Source: Kocuria turfanensis (GTDB lineage Bacteria; Actinomycetota; Actinomycetes; Actinomycetales; Micrococcaceae). Taken from it: a stretch of DNA of 64,000 nt. This document shows positions 35,596 to 42,968 of this stretch, piece by piece. Position 1 is the stretch's first letter; each line of letters opens with the position of its first letter. The position numbers and the translations under genes are program-made. The stretch spans positions 1,551,008-1,615,007 of the forward strand of contig NZ_CP014480.1 of the NCBI RefSeq assembly GCF_001580365.1, in the 5' to 3' direction. The notes below the pieces were generated by a model that saw only the letters and a program-made list of their open reading frames with translations, searched no databases and was not told the DNA's origin.

Positions 35596-35687
35596 GGGCG
35601 GGGGATCCTTCGGGACGCAGCAGGGGTACACCGGTGCAGCCGCCCCACGCCCCGGTTCATTCCCGCCGGGGACGTGACAATGGGCTC

Positions 35688-36458
35688 ATGCGCAGATATC
35701 TCAAGGACGCCGGCGTGCACGCCGAGATCATCCCGGACGGCTTCACCGAGGGCGGGTTCGTCCTGTCCATCGGCGGGGCCGAGCAGTCCCACGTGAACCT
35801 CGCCCACCCGGAGGAGATCTTCTACGAGTACCTGCGGCGGATCGCCAACGTCGTCGACGTCGTGGCGGCGCCGGGCGCGCCGGTCACCGCGGTGCACCTG
35901 GGCGCCGGGGCGCTGACCCTGGCCCGGTACGTGGCGGCGACCCGGCCCGGATCGCCGCAGGCGGCCGTGGAGCTGGAGCGGGAGCTGCCCGCGTTCGTGC
36001 TCGAGGCGCTGCCCCTGCCCGCGGGGGCGGAGGTGCGCGTGGTCGTCGACGACGCCCGGGCCGCGCTGCCGCAGGTCGTGGCCCCCGGGACCGCCGACCT
36101 GGTGGTCCTCGACGTCTTCTCGGGCCGGGACGCCCCCGGGCACCTCACGCAGCCGTCCTTCTACGCCGAGGCCGCCGGGCTGCTGGCGCCGGGCGGCGTG
36201 CTCGTCGTGAACGTGGGCGACGACCCCGGGCTGGGCTTCTTCGCCGGCCAGGCCCGGGCCGTGCGCTCGGCGTTCGCGGACGTGTGGTGCCTGGCCGAGG
36301 AGCGGCTGCTCACCGGCCGCTACCCGGGCAACCTGGTCCTCGTGGCCGGCCGCCGCCCGCTGCCCCGGGAGTGGGCGGACGCCTTCGCGGCGGCCGGGCC
36401 GCACCCGGCGGGGGTGCTGGACGGGCTGGGCCTGGAGGAACTGCTCGCCCGCCTGTAG
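35688..36458 (+). CDS. Spermidine synthase-like methyltransferase-fold protein
   Basis: A 256-residue Rossmann-fold protein of the spermidine synthase family: AEQSHVNLAHPEEIFYEYLRRI, the SAM-binding-like VTAVHLGAGALTLARYVAA, AAVELERELPAFV, VVVDDARAAL, TADLVVLDVFSGRDAPGHL. Actinobacterial members rarely have proven polyamine activity and are often stand-alone or fused to transporters. Here it is stand-alone and divergent from an MFS exporter, so the substrate is open. The start is MRRYLKDAG. Confidence 0.85.
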   Translation: MRRYLKDAGVHAEIIPDGFTEGGFVLSIGGAEQSHVNLAHPEEIFYEYLRRIANVVDVVAAPGAPVTAVHLGAGALTLARYVAATRPGSPQAAVELERELPAFVLEALPLPAGAEVRVVVDDARAALPQVVAPGTADLVVLDVFSGRDAPGHLTQPSFYAEAAGLLAPGGVLVVNVGDDPGLGFFAGQARAVRSAFADVWCLAEERLLTGRYPGNLVLVAGRRPLPREWADAFAAAGPHPAGVLDGLGLEELLARL

Positions 36459-36491
36459 CCTGGCTCACACCGCCGAGCCGAGGAGCGCGCC

Positions 36492-36965
36492 GTGAGCAGC
36501 ACCGACCACACCGTGCAGGGCCCCGCCGGGGGCGGCACCGCGGGCAGCGCCGCGGACAGCGCCGTCCTGGAGTCCTCCCCCGCCGTCGAGGGCGAGACCT
36601 TCTCCCGTGTGGCCCTGACCCCGGCCGCCGTGGAGCTGCTCGGGACGCTGCGGGAGCGGCACGGGCGGCTGATGTTCCACCAGTCCGGCGGGTGCTGCGA
36701 CGGGTCGGCGCCCATGTGCTATCCGGCCGGGGACTTCCTCACCGGTCCGGCGGACGTGCTCCTGGGCGTGTTCCGGCTGCCCGGCGACCCGGCCACGGCC
36801 GAGCTGGAGTTCTGGATGTCCCAGGAGCAGTTCGAGTACTGGAAGCACACCCTGCTCACGGTGGACGTGGTGGTGGGCCGGGGCTCGGGCTTCTCGGTGG
36901 AGGCCCCGGAGGGCAAGCGGTTCCTCATCCGCTCCGCGCTCATGCCGGACCCGGTCGCCCCCTGA
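36492..36965 (+). CDS. DUF779 domain-containing protein
   Basis: A 157-residue protein with the DUF779 hallmark LMFHQSGGCCDGSAPMCYP and a C-terminal FLIRSALM. Paired cysteines and a histidine suggest metal or redox chemistry. In many actinobacteria DUF779 genes lie beside an aldehyde dehydrogenase gene (established co-occurrence), but none is present here. The first ~35 residues are low-complexity. GTG start, 33 bp after the spermidine synthase-like gene; it overlaps the convergent YqfO-like gene by 26 bp. Confidence 0.85.
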   Translation: MSSTDHTVQGPAGGGTAGSAADSAVLESSPAVEGETFSRVALTPAAVELLGTLRERHGRLMFHQSGGCCDGSAPMCYPAGDFLTGPADVLLGVFRLPGDPATAELEFWMSQEQFEYWKHTLLTVDVVVGRGSGFSVEAPEGKRFLIRSALMPDPVAP

Positions 36966-37329
36966 GCCGGCCCTGCTCGTCGAAGGACGGGCCCCGGTCG
37001 TGGACCGGGAAGGTGGCGAAGGCCGGGACCTCGTAGGGGTGGGCCCCGGCCATCGCCCGCAGCACGCGCTCGCGCTCGGCCGCCGGGTAGAGGGTCTCGA
37101 TCCGGACCTCGTCGACCTGCTCCGGCCTCCCGACCTCCCCGATCGCGGGCTCGGCCCCGGGCAGCGGCGTGAAGCGGCCGGTCCCGGGGCTGACGAAGGC
37201 CACGTGGGAGTAGTGACCGGCGCGGCCGGCCCCGGCGTCGCCGAGGGCCTGCAGGACCTGCTCCGCGTGCGTGGCGGGGACGTAGACGACCAGGCAGTGC
37301 TGCTCGGCGCTCGGGGGCTCAGGAGTCAT
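36940..37329 (-). CDS. YqfO/CutA-like (NIF3-insertion domain) protein
   Basis: A 129-residue protein with the pattern LVVYVPATHAEQVLQALGDAGAGRAGHYSHVAFVSPGTGRFTPLPGAEPAIGEVGRPEQVDEVRIET...AHPYEVPAF. This is the PII/CutA-like domain found inside bacterial NIF3 (YqfO) proteins, occurring here alone. The His-Pro-Tyr-Glu near the end is the conserved feature. It may bind metal or a small effector; function is unknown. Its start overlaps the end of the cation efflux gene by 11 bp, so the two are probably translated together. Confidence 0.82.
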   Translation of the reverse strand: MTPEPPSAEQHCLVVYVPATHAEQVLQALGDAGAGRAGHYSHVAFVSPGTGRFTPLPGAEPAIGEVGRPEQVDEVRIETLYPAAERERVLRAMAGAHPYEVPAFATFPVHDRGPSFDEQGRLRGRPGPA

Positions 37330-38290
37330 GGGGCGCGCACACCTCCGGCTCGACGTGGTCGGCGGGCTCCAGCTGGATGGTGGAGTGCTGGACGGAGACG
37401 GGGAAGTGCTCGGCCACGCAGCGCTGGATCCGGCCCAGGGCCTCGGCCGATCCGCCCGCGTAGAAGTACTCCTCCTCGAGCACCACGTGGGCGGTGAGCA
37501 CGGGCAGGTCCGAGGAGATCCGGGAGGCGTGCAGGTCGTGGACCTCCACCACGTGGGGCAGGCCGAGGATGTGCCCGCGGACGTCGGCGAGGTCGAGGCC
37601 GGGGGGCGCGCTCTCCAGCAGCACGGACAGGGACTCCGTGAGCAGCCGGATGGTGCGGGGCACGATGAGCAGCCCGATGAGCAGGGCCACGACGGCGTCC
37701 GCCTGCACCCAGCCGGTGAGCGTGATGACCACGGCCGACACGATCACCGCCACGGATCCCAGCGCGTCGTTGAGCACCTCGAGCATCGCCGCCCGCAGGT
37801 TGAGGTTGGAGCGGCGGCCCCCGAAGAGCACGACCATCGCCACGAGGTTGCCCAGCAGCCCCAGCACGCCGAAGACGACCAGCTCGGCGGAGGCCACCGG
37901 CTGCGGCTCGACGAAGCGGCGCACCCCCTCCACCAGCACGAACAGCCCCACGGCCAGCAGCACCCCCGCCTGCAGGGCCGCGGCCACGATCTCCGCGCGC
38001 CGCCAGCCCCACGTGCGCCGGGCGGTCGGCGGGCGCAGGCTCAGCTGCGCGGCGACCAGCGCCAGCAGCAGCCCCCCGGCGTCGGTGAGCACGTGCGCGG
38101 TGTCGAGGAGCAGGGCCAGGGACCCGGTCCACAGCGCACCGGCGAGCTGCACGACGAACAGGGCGGCCGTGATGCCGAACGCGGTGGCGATCCGCCACCG
38201 GTCGGTGCCGGGCCCGGCGTGCGAGTGCCCGGGCCCGTGGTCGTGCCCGTCCGCCGCGCGCCCGCGGACTCCGGTGTGTTCGTGCGCCAT
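37319..38290 (-). CDS. Cation diffusion facilitator (CzcD/ZitB-like)
   Basis: A 323-residue CDF transporter. It has a His-rich N-terminus (DGHDHGPGHSHAGPG), six membrane helices with the metal site LLLDTAHVLTDAGGLLLAL in TM2 and EVLNDALGSVAVIVSAV in TM5, and a cytoplasmic domain with VVEVHDLHASRISS. The His/Asp pairs are those of zinc and cobalt exporters. It is followed by the overlapping YqfO-like gene, suggesting that the latter modulates or senses metal (inference). Confidence 0.93.
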   Translation of the reverse strand: MAHEHTGVRGRAADGHDHGPGHSHAGPGTDRWRIATAFGITAALFVVQLAGALWTGSLALLLDTAHVLTDAGGLLLALVAAQLSLRPPTARRTWGWRRAEIVAAALQAGVLLAVGLFVLVEGVRRFVEPQPVASAELVVFGVLGLLGNLVAMVVLFGGRRSNLNLRAAMLEVLNDALGSVAVIVSAVVITLTGWVQADAVVALLIGLLIVPRTIRLLTESLSVLLESAPPGLDLADVRGHILGLPHVVEVHDLHASRISSDLPVLTAHVVLEEEYFYAGGSAEALGRIQRCVAEHFPVSVQHSTIQLEPADHVEPEVCAPHDS

Positions 38291-38357
38291 GCCTCCATCG
38301 TAGAACGGCGGGGACGTGCCTTCGCCGCGCCGCGGCGGGGCCGGCGGACGGGCGGGC

Positions 38358-38696
38358 TCAGCCCGTGACGAAGGCGCTGAACTCGCCGGTGGCCGGGCCG
38401 TAGTGCGAGTCCACCTTCATGACCGCGCCGGGCGCCTCGCGGCCGTGCAGGGCCTGCAGCAGGTCCCGCACCGCCCGCCGGGGGCCCTCGGCGATGATGC
38501 CCACGGTGCCGTCGGTGTTGTTGACGGCCGAGCCGACCAGATCCAGCTCCTCGGCCCGCTGCGCGGTCCACCAGCGGAAGCCGACGCCCTGCACGGCGCC
38601 GTGCACCACCGCGGTGAGCCGCAGCGGCTCGTCGAGGTCCAGCTCGTCCGGGTCCCGGTCCGCGGAGGCGCCCTGGTGGATCGGCGGCAGGCTCAC
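38358..38696 (-). CDS. Acylphosphatase
   Basis: A 112-residue protein with the active-site loop VVHGAVQGVGFRWWTAQRA (catalytic Arg) and VGSAVNNTDGTVGIIAEG with the catalytic Asn. It hydrolyses carboxyl-phosphate bonds such as acetyl phosphate or carbamoyl phosphate. The GTG start is within the stop of the preceding gene (GTGA overlap), indicating coupling. An N-terminal tail of about 25 residues precedes the fold. Confidence 0.93.
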   Translation of the reverse strand: MSLPPIHQGASADRDPDELDLDEPLRLTAVVHGAVQGVGFRWWTAQRAEELDLVGSAVNNTDGTVGIIAEGPRRAVRDLLQALHGREAPGAVMKVDSHYGPATGEFSAFVTG

Positions 38697-39175
38697 AGGT
38701 CCACCACCGTGGACTCGCCGGGGTCGATCTGCTCGCCGGTGGCCCGGGCCTTCGCCCAGCGCAGGGCGGTGGCCACCGTTCCCGGACCGCGCCAGTGCTC
38801 GGCGGTCTCGGTGCGCACGCGCAGCACGACCAGACCGGGGGTCGAGGGCCCGTCCGGGTAGTAGGCCCTCAGCGCGTCCGACCACAGCCCCTCGATCACC
38901 GCCGGGTCCTCGACCACCTCGGCGGCGCCGGAGATCGACACCCACTCGTGGTCGCCCACGAAGGCGACGTTGACGGCGTCGTTGGCCCGCACGTCCCGGA
39001 CGGCGGAGGTGTCCCGGCTCGTGAAGAAGTCCAGGTCCTCCCCGGGGGCGACGTCGACCACGGTCATGGGCCGGCTGACGAGCTTGCCGGTGGGCTCCCG
39101 GGTGCCGAGCATGCCCACGCGGGTGCGGTTCACGAACTCGACGATGTGCTGGATGTCATCCTGGTGCGTGCTCAT
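38693..39175 (-). CDS. Pyridoxamine 5'-phosphate oxidase family (general stress protein 26-like)
   Basis: A 160-residue split-barrel flavin or F420-binding protein with IVEFVNRTRVGMLGTREPTGKLVSRPMTVVDV, LDFFTSRDTSAVRDVRANDAVNVAFV and EHWRGPGT. This is the stress protein 26-like subgroup. The function is probably redox or flavin storage rather than vitamin B6 synthesis. The start is the conserved MSTHQDDIQ. Confidence 0.85.
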   Translation of the reverse strand: MSTHQDDIQHIVEFVNRTRVGMLGTREPTGKLVSRPMTVVDVAPGEDLDFFTSRDTSAVRDVRANDAVNVAFVGDHEWVSISGAAEVVEDPAVIEGLWSDALRAYYPDGPSTPGLVVLRVRTETAEHWRGPGTVATALRWAKARATGEQIDPGESTVVDL

Positions 39176-39335
39176 GAGCTCAGCGTAGGGAACGACCGCG
39201 CTCCGGGGCACGGCCGGGCGCGGGAGTTCTTCGTGGGCGGAACCGTGTGTCGGCCGCCGGACGGCCCGGGCGGCCGGCGCACGGTGCCGACGGCCCGGTG
39301 CGCGCCCCGGGGTGCCGTCCCGGGGTGCCCGCGCG

Positions 39336-39383
39336 ACGAGGGGCGGCGCCGGGACCCGCACGGGTCCCGGCGCCGCCCCTCGT
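39336..39383 (-). terminator. Very long perfect terminator hairpin
   Basis: 22-bp perfect arms (39336-39357 and 39362-39383) around a 4-base loop GCAC, starting 18 bp after the stop of the NAD(P)-binding protein gene. It is the longest stem in the window. Confidence 0.85.
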
Positions 39384-39401
39384 CCGGACGGGCTCAGCCG
39401 C

Positions 39402-40061
39402 TCAGGCCACCACCTCGAGGGCGTCGGAGATCAGCGTGTCCCCGTCGGAGAAGTCGATCTTCTTGCCCACGGTGGAGGGGTCGTCCAGCACGGCTCCGAC
39501 CACCAGGGCCACGTTGGCGCGGGAGGTCTTGCGCTCGCCGTCGCGCTCGCCCGTGGAGACGTCGATCTTGCCGCTGGCCTCGTCCTCGGTGAGGGCGCCG
39601 GGGCCCACGATGGTCCAGTCCAGCGCGGAGGCGCGCAGGTGGTCGTCGGCGTCGGCCTTGGCCTGGGCGTAGGCGTGGAAGGGGTCGTCCTCGGGGATGC
39701 CGTGGTCCTGGCCGGCCCCGAAGTAGGAGACCATCACGAAGCGCTTGGCGCCCGCCACCTCGGCGGCGTCCATCGCGCGGATCGCCGCGTCGCGGTCCAC
39801 CGCGTAGGTGCGCTCGGGGCTGCCGCCGCCGGCGCCGGCGGTCCACACCACGGCGTCGTGGCCCTCGAGCAGGTCGGCGATCTGCGCGACCGACAGCTGC
39901 TCCACGTCGGCGACCACGGGGGTCGCCCCGGTGTTCTCGACGTCGTCCGTGTGGTCCGGGTTGCGGAAGATGCTCGTGACGTCGTTGCCGCCGGTCTTGA
40001 GCAGCTGGGAGAGGATGAGTGCGACCTTGCCGTGGCCGCCGATGATGGCTACGTGGGACAT
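39402..40061 (-). CDS. NAD(P)H-binding SDR-type protein
   Basis: A 219-residue atypical short-chain dehydrogenase with the nucleotide-binding MSHVAIIGGHGKVALILSQLL, VVWTAGAGGGSPERTYAVDRDAAI and AYAQAKADADDHLRASALDWTIVGPGALTEDE. It lacks a classical Tyr-x3-Lys, as is usual for the NmrA/BVR-B-like group of sensors and reductases. AAGGAG precedes the ATG. Function is not assignable beyond redox sensing or reduction. Confidence 0.88.
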   Translation of the reverse strand: MSHVAIIGGHGKVALILSQLLKTGGNDVTSIFRNPDHTDDVENTGATPVVADVEQLSVAQIADLLEGHDAVVWTAGAGGGSPERTYAVDRDAAIRAMDAAEVAGAKRFVMVSYFGAGQDHGIPEDDPFHAYAQAKADADDHLRASALDWTIVGPGALTEDEASGKIDVSTGERDGERKTSRANVALVVGAVLDDPSTVGKKIDFSDGDTLISDALEVVA

Positions 40062-40241
40062 GGGGGTGCTCCTTACGGTGGGGAGGGAGTGCGTCGTCCT
40101 CCCCGACGCTAGCCGCGTCCGGGCCGCAGGGACACGGCTCACGCGCAGGGCGAAACCGGGAATGCGCGCAGGCCCCGCCGCCGCGGGGTTCCCGGCTCGG
40201 GTAGCCTCGGTGCGGCCCCCGTTCCCGACCGAAGGCTCCCC

Positions 40242-40409
40242 GTGCTGATCTTCCAGGTCCTGCTGTCCACGATCGCCCTGGTCCTGCTGGTCGCCGCGCT
40301 GCTCGACGGCGCGGCGACCCTCGCGCTCATCGCGGCGATGATGCTGATGATCGCGCTGTCCGGCGTGTTCATCGCCTACCGCCGGGAGAAGCACCTGGGC
40401 CGCCGCTGA
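40242..40409 (+). CDS. Small two-pass membrane protein (55 aa)
   Basis: A short gene starting at GTG with GAAGG five bases upstream. The product has two hydrophobic segments, LIFQVLLSTIALVLLVAALL and ATLALIAAMMLMIALSGVFI, and a basic C-terminal tail YRREKHLGRR. Third codon positions are strongly G/C like neighbouring genes, and there is a clear stop. No family recognised. It lies divergent from the SDR-type gene and convergent with the cupin gene. Confidence 0.65.
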   Translation: MLIFQVLLSTIALVLLVAALLDGAATLALIAAMMLMIALSGVFIAYRREKHLGRR

Positions 40410-40461
40410 GCCGGCCCGGGCGCGCCCCGGACGCCGGGCCGTGCCGGCGGGCCGGCCGCGG

Positions 40462-40794
40462 CTACTCGGCGGCGTCCTCGATGCCCGTCACCGCGGTGAG
40501 CAGGAGCACCGCGTCCTCCAGGGCCTCGACCGAGTGCCGCTCCACGGGCAGCACGTGCAGCTGCCCGGCCTCGAGCACCAGGTCCTCGCCGGAGGTGACG
40601 CGGATCCGTCCGTGCAGGATCTGGAGGCTGCCGGCGTACGGCGCGTTGTGCTCGGCCAGCACCGTGCCCTCCTTCAGGGCCACCAGCGTCTGGCGGAGCA
40701 CCCTCTGGTGCAGCAGGCGCTCCGAGCTGCGGCCGTGGCCGTTGTGGCGGGCCTCGTTGAGGTGCTGCAGGGCGATCTCGTTCAGGTGCCGCAT
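40462..40794 (-). CDS. Cupin domain protein
   Basis: A 110-residue single-cupin protein: LVALKEGTVLAEHNAPYAGSLQILHGRIRVTSGEDLVLEAGQLHVLPVERHSVEALEDAVLLLT. The first cupin motif keeps only a His in AEHN, and the second motif keeps LPVERHSV, so metal binding may be partial. It overlaps the end of the DUF488 gene by 13 bp. Similar small cupins are annotated as LuxR-associated or stress proteins; the real role is unknown. Confidence 0.82.
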   Translation of the reverse strand: MRHLNEIALQHLNEARHNGHGRSSERLLHQRVLRQTLVALKEGTVLAEHNAPYAGSLQILHGRIRVTSGEDLVLEAGQLHVLPVERHSVEALEDAVLLLTAVTGIEDAAE

Positions 40795-41321
40795 GGTTCT
40801 CCTCCTGGGTAGGTGATCCGGTCGCCGTCGACCACGGCGAAGTCCCGCAGCGTCGCGGGGGTCAGCGCGCCGGGGCCCATGATGTGCTGCACGTCGTGCC
40901 CGCGCACCAGCAGGGCCTCGGCCACGAGCGAGCGGTGGCAGCGCCACCACACGGCCTCCGCGCACATGATCGCGACGACACGGTCCTCGGCCAGCCGCTC
41001 CAGCTCCGCCAGCGCCGCCCGGAACTCCTCGGTCTGCATGTGGTCGGCGTAGCCGCGGAACGAGGCGTTGCGCCAGGCGGTGTTGACCGAGTCCTTCGAC
41101 GGGCGGCGCAGCCCGCCCAGCCCCCGGCAGTGGGTGTGGCCGATCCCGGCGTGCGCCAGTGTGGCAGGCAGCCGGTCGAGGTCGAACTGCGGATTGGTCC
41201 GCGAGCGCGGCACCGTGCGGATGTCGACGACGTGCTGCACGCCGAACTCCTGCAGCAGCTCCACGAACTCCTCGGCGGAGCGGGTCGAGTGCCCCACGGT
41301 GTGGACGGTGTGCGCTGCCAT
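40782..41321 (-). CDS. DUF488 domain-containing protein
   Basis: A 179-residue protein with HTVGHSTRSAEEFVELLQEFGVQHVVDIRTVPRSRTNPQFD, RGLGGLRRPS, FRGYADHMQTEEFRAAL and IMCAEAVWWRCHRSLVAEAL. The conserved Cys-Ala-Glu and Cys-His residues are typical of DUF488. The fold is known structurally but no biochemical role is established. It is translated just ahead of the cupin gene and overlaps it. Confidence 0.9.
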   Translation of the reverse strand: MAAHTVHTVGHSTRSAEEFVELLQEFGVQHVVDIRTVPRSRTNPQFDLDRLPATLAHAGIGHTHCRGLGGLRRPSKDSVNTAWRNASFRGYADHMQTEEFRAALAELERLAEDRVVAIMCAEAVWWRCHRSLVAEALLVRGHDVQHIMGPGALTPATLRDFAVVDGDRITYPGGEPCGT

Positions 41322-41442
41322 GTCCCCACCCTACTGACCGCGCCCCGGGAGCCCTCCGAGGCCGACACGGCCGGTTCCGCGGCCGGTGGGCCGTGCGGCT
41401 CACGCCGCCGGTGGGGCGTGCGGCTCCGGCCGCCGCGGGGTC

Positions 41443-41943
41443 TCACGGCTCGCCGGGCCCGGCCTCGGTCCAGCGGGCCGAGCCGCCCGGGGTCCGCCGG
41501 CCCACGGCCGCCGGGGAGTTCCACGCGGCCGGGTCCACCACCGGGAAGCGGCGCCCCGTCACGGCGGCCGGGACGATCCGCACGAACCGGTCCTTGACCC
41601 CGGCCTGCCACGGGAACAGCGGCAGCTCCAGCGCGGCCATGAGCGCGTGGCCCCGCTCCACCTCCTCGGCGGGGCCCTTGAGGACCACGCTCCACGCCGT
41701 GGAGGTCGCCGGGTCGTGCCCGTCGACCTCGAAGGCCACCGGGGCGGCGGCCATCGCGGCGGCCGTCTTCGTGCCCGCCGCGGAGCGCAGGACCACCGAC
41801 TCCCCGTCCACGGCGTAGTTGACGGGGAAGATCTCGGGCGCCCCGTCCACCACCGCGGCCAGCCGGCCGATCCCGGCCGTGCTGAGCAGCTGCCAGCAGG
41901 TCTCGGCCGGCAGCTCCTCCACGTCCTTGCGGTACCACTCCAT
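41443..41943 (-). CDS. Pyridoxamine 5'-phosphate oxidase-like protein (flavin/F420 split barrel)
   Basis: A 166-residue protein: LPAETCWQLLSTAGIGRLAAVVDGAPEIFPVNYAVDGESVVLRSAAGTKTAAA, then VAFEVDGHDP, WSVVLKGPAEEV. This is the common actinobacterial PPOX subgroup (Rv1155-like in general layout), which includes F420-dependent reductases and flavin stress proteins. The start MEWYRKDVEE is conserved in this subgroup. The C-terminal ~25 residues are variable. Confidence 0.85.
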   Translation of the reverse strand: MEWYRKDVEELPAETCWQLLSTAGIGRLAAVVDGAPEIFPVNYAVDGESVVLRSAAGTKTAAAMAAAPVAFEVDGHDPATSTAWSVVLKGPAEEVERGHALMAALELPLFPWQAGVKDRFVRIVPAAVTGRRFPVVDPAAWNSPAAVGRRTPGGSARWTEAGPGEP

Positions 41944-42116
41944 CGCCGGCTCCTGACTCTCGCGTCCCTGCACGGCGCCCGTTCAGCGGCGCCTGCCCGC
42001 GGCCCTGCCCCGCGGTGCGTGCCTGTCCCCAACCTATGCCCGGGCGGGCGCGGAGGGAACGGCGTGGCGCACCGGCGGGGCGGAACGGGCAGGCGGAACG
42101 GGCGGGGAGTGCGAGA

Positions 42117-42968
42117 ATGGCCGGCATGAGCGTGGTGATCGCGGGATGCGGAGACCTGGGCACGGAGATCGGGCTGCGGCTGGCCGAGCAGGGGCACGAG
42201 GTGCTGGGCCTGCGCCGCCGGGCGGAGCTGGTGCCCCCGCCCCTGGTGGGGGTGCCCGTGGACCTGAGCGCGGAGGTGCCCGAGCTGCCGGGCGACGTGG
42301 AGCTGCTGGTCGTGGCCACGGCCGCGGACGGGCGCACCCCGGAGGCCTACCGGGCCGCCTACCTCGACGGGCTGCGCCACCTGTTCGACGGGCTGCGCGC
42401 CGCGGGGGCGCTGCCCCGCCGCGCGCTGCTGGTCTCCTCGACCGCCGTGTGCGGGGACGCCGACGGCGCCGAGGTGACCGAGGACGATCCCCCGGCGCCC
42501 GCGACCCCCACCGCGCAGATCCTGCTGGAGGCCGAGGAGCTGTTCCACGAGCAGTTCCCGCACGGCACGGTCCTGCGGCTGTCGGGGATCTACGGGCCGG
42601 GCCGGACCCGGCTGATCGACAAGGTGCGCTCCGGGGACACGGCGGCCGGGGCCGCGTGGACCAACCGGATCCACCGCGACGACGCCGCCGCGGCCGCCGT
42701 GCACCTGCTGACCATGGAGGCCCAGCCGCTGACGCTGTACCTGGGCACGGACGACGAGCCCGTGCCCGAGCGGGAGGTCCTGGAGTTCCTGGCCCAGGAG
42801 CTCGGTGCCCCGCTGCCCGAGGACGTGCCGGAGGCCGACGCGCCGCGGCGGGGCTCGAAGCGGCTGTCCAACGCCCGGCTGCGGGCGTCCGGGGTGCAGC
42901 TGCGCTACCCCACCTACCGGGAGGGCTACCGGGCGGTGCTCGCCGGGGAGGGTTCGCGCCATCCCTGA
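42117..42968 (+). CDS. NAD-dependent epimerase/dehydratase family protein (YeeZ-like)
   Basis: A 283-residue extended-SDR-like protein: VVIAGCGDLGTEIGLRLAEQGHEVLGLRR (dinucleotide fold), ALLVSSTAVCGDADG, and VLRLSGIYGPGR. It lacks a clear catalytic Tyr-x3-Lys and resembles E. coli YeeZ, whose substrate is unknown. GGGGAG lies seven bases before the ATG used; MSVV, three codons in, is an alternative. The 3' end overlaps the convergent P450 gene by 43 bp. Confidence 0.86.
   Translation: MAGMSVVIAGCGDLGTEIGLRLAEQGHEVLGLRRRAELVPPPLVGVPVDLSAEVPELPGDVELLVVATAADGRTPEAYRAAYLDGLRHLFDGLRAAGALPRRALLVSSTAVCGDADGAEVTEDDPPAPATPTAQILLEAEELFHEQFPHGTVLRLSGIYGPGRTRLIDKVRSGDTAAGAAWTNRIHRDDAAAAAVHLLTMEAQPLTLYLGTDDEPVPEREVLEFLAQELGAPLPEDVPEADAPRRGSKRLSNARLRASGVQLRYPTYREGYRAVLAGEGSRHP

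Noticed and set aside
34078..36458. MFS exporter and spermidine synthase-like gene as a split fused transporter-synthase
   Set aside because: The two are divergent, the MFS belongs to the DHA2 drug exporter type, and neither looks truncated.
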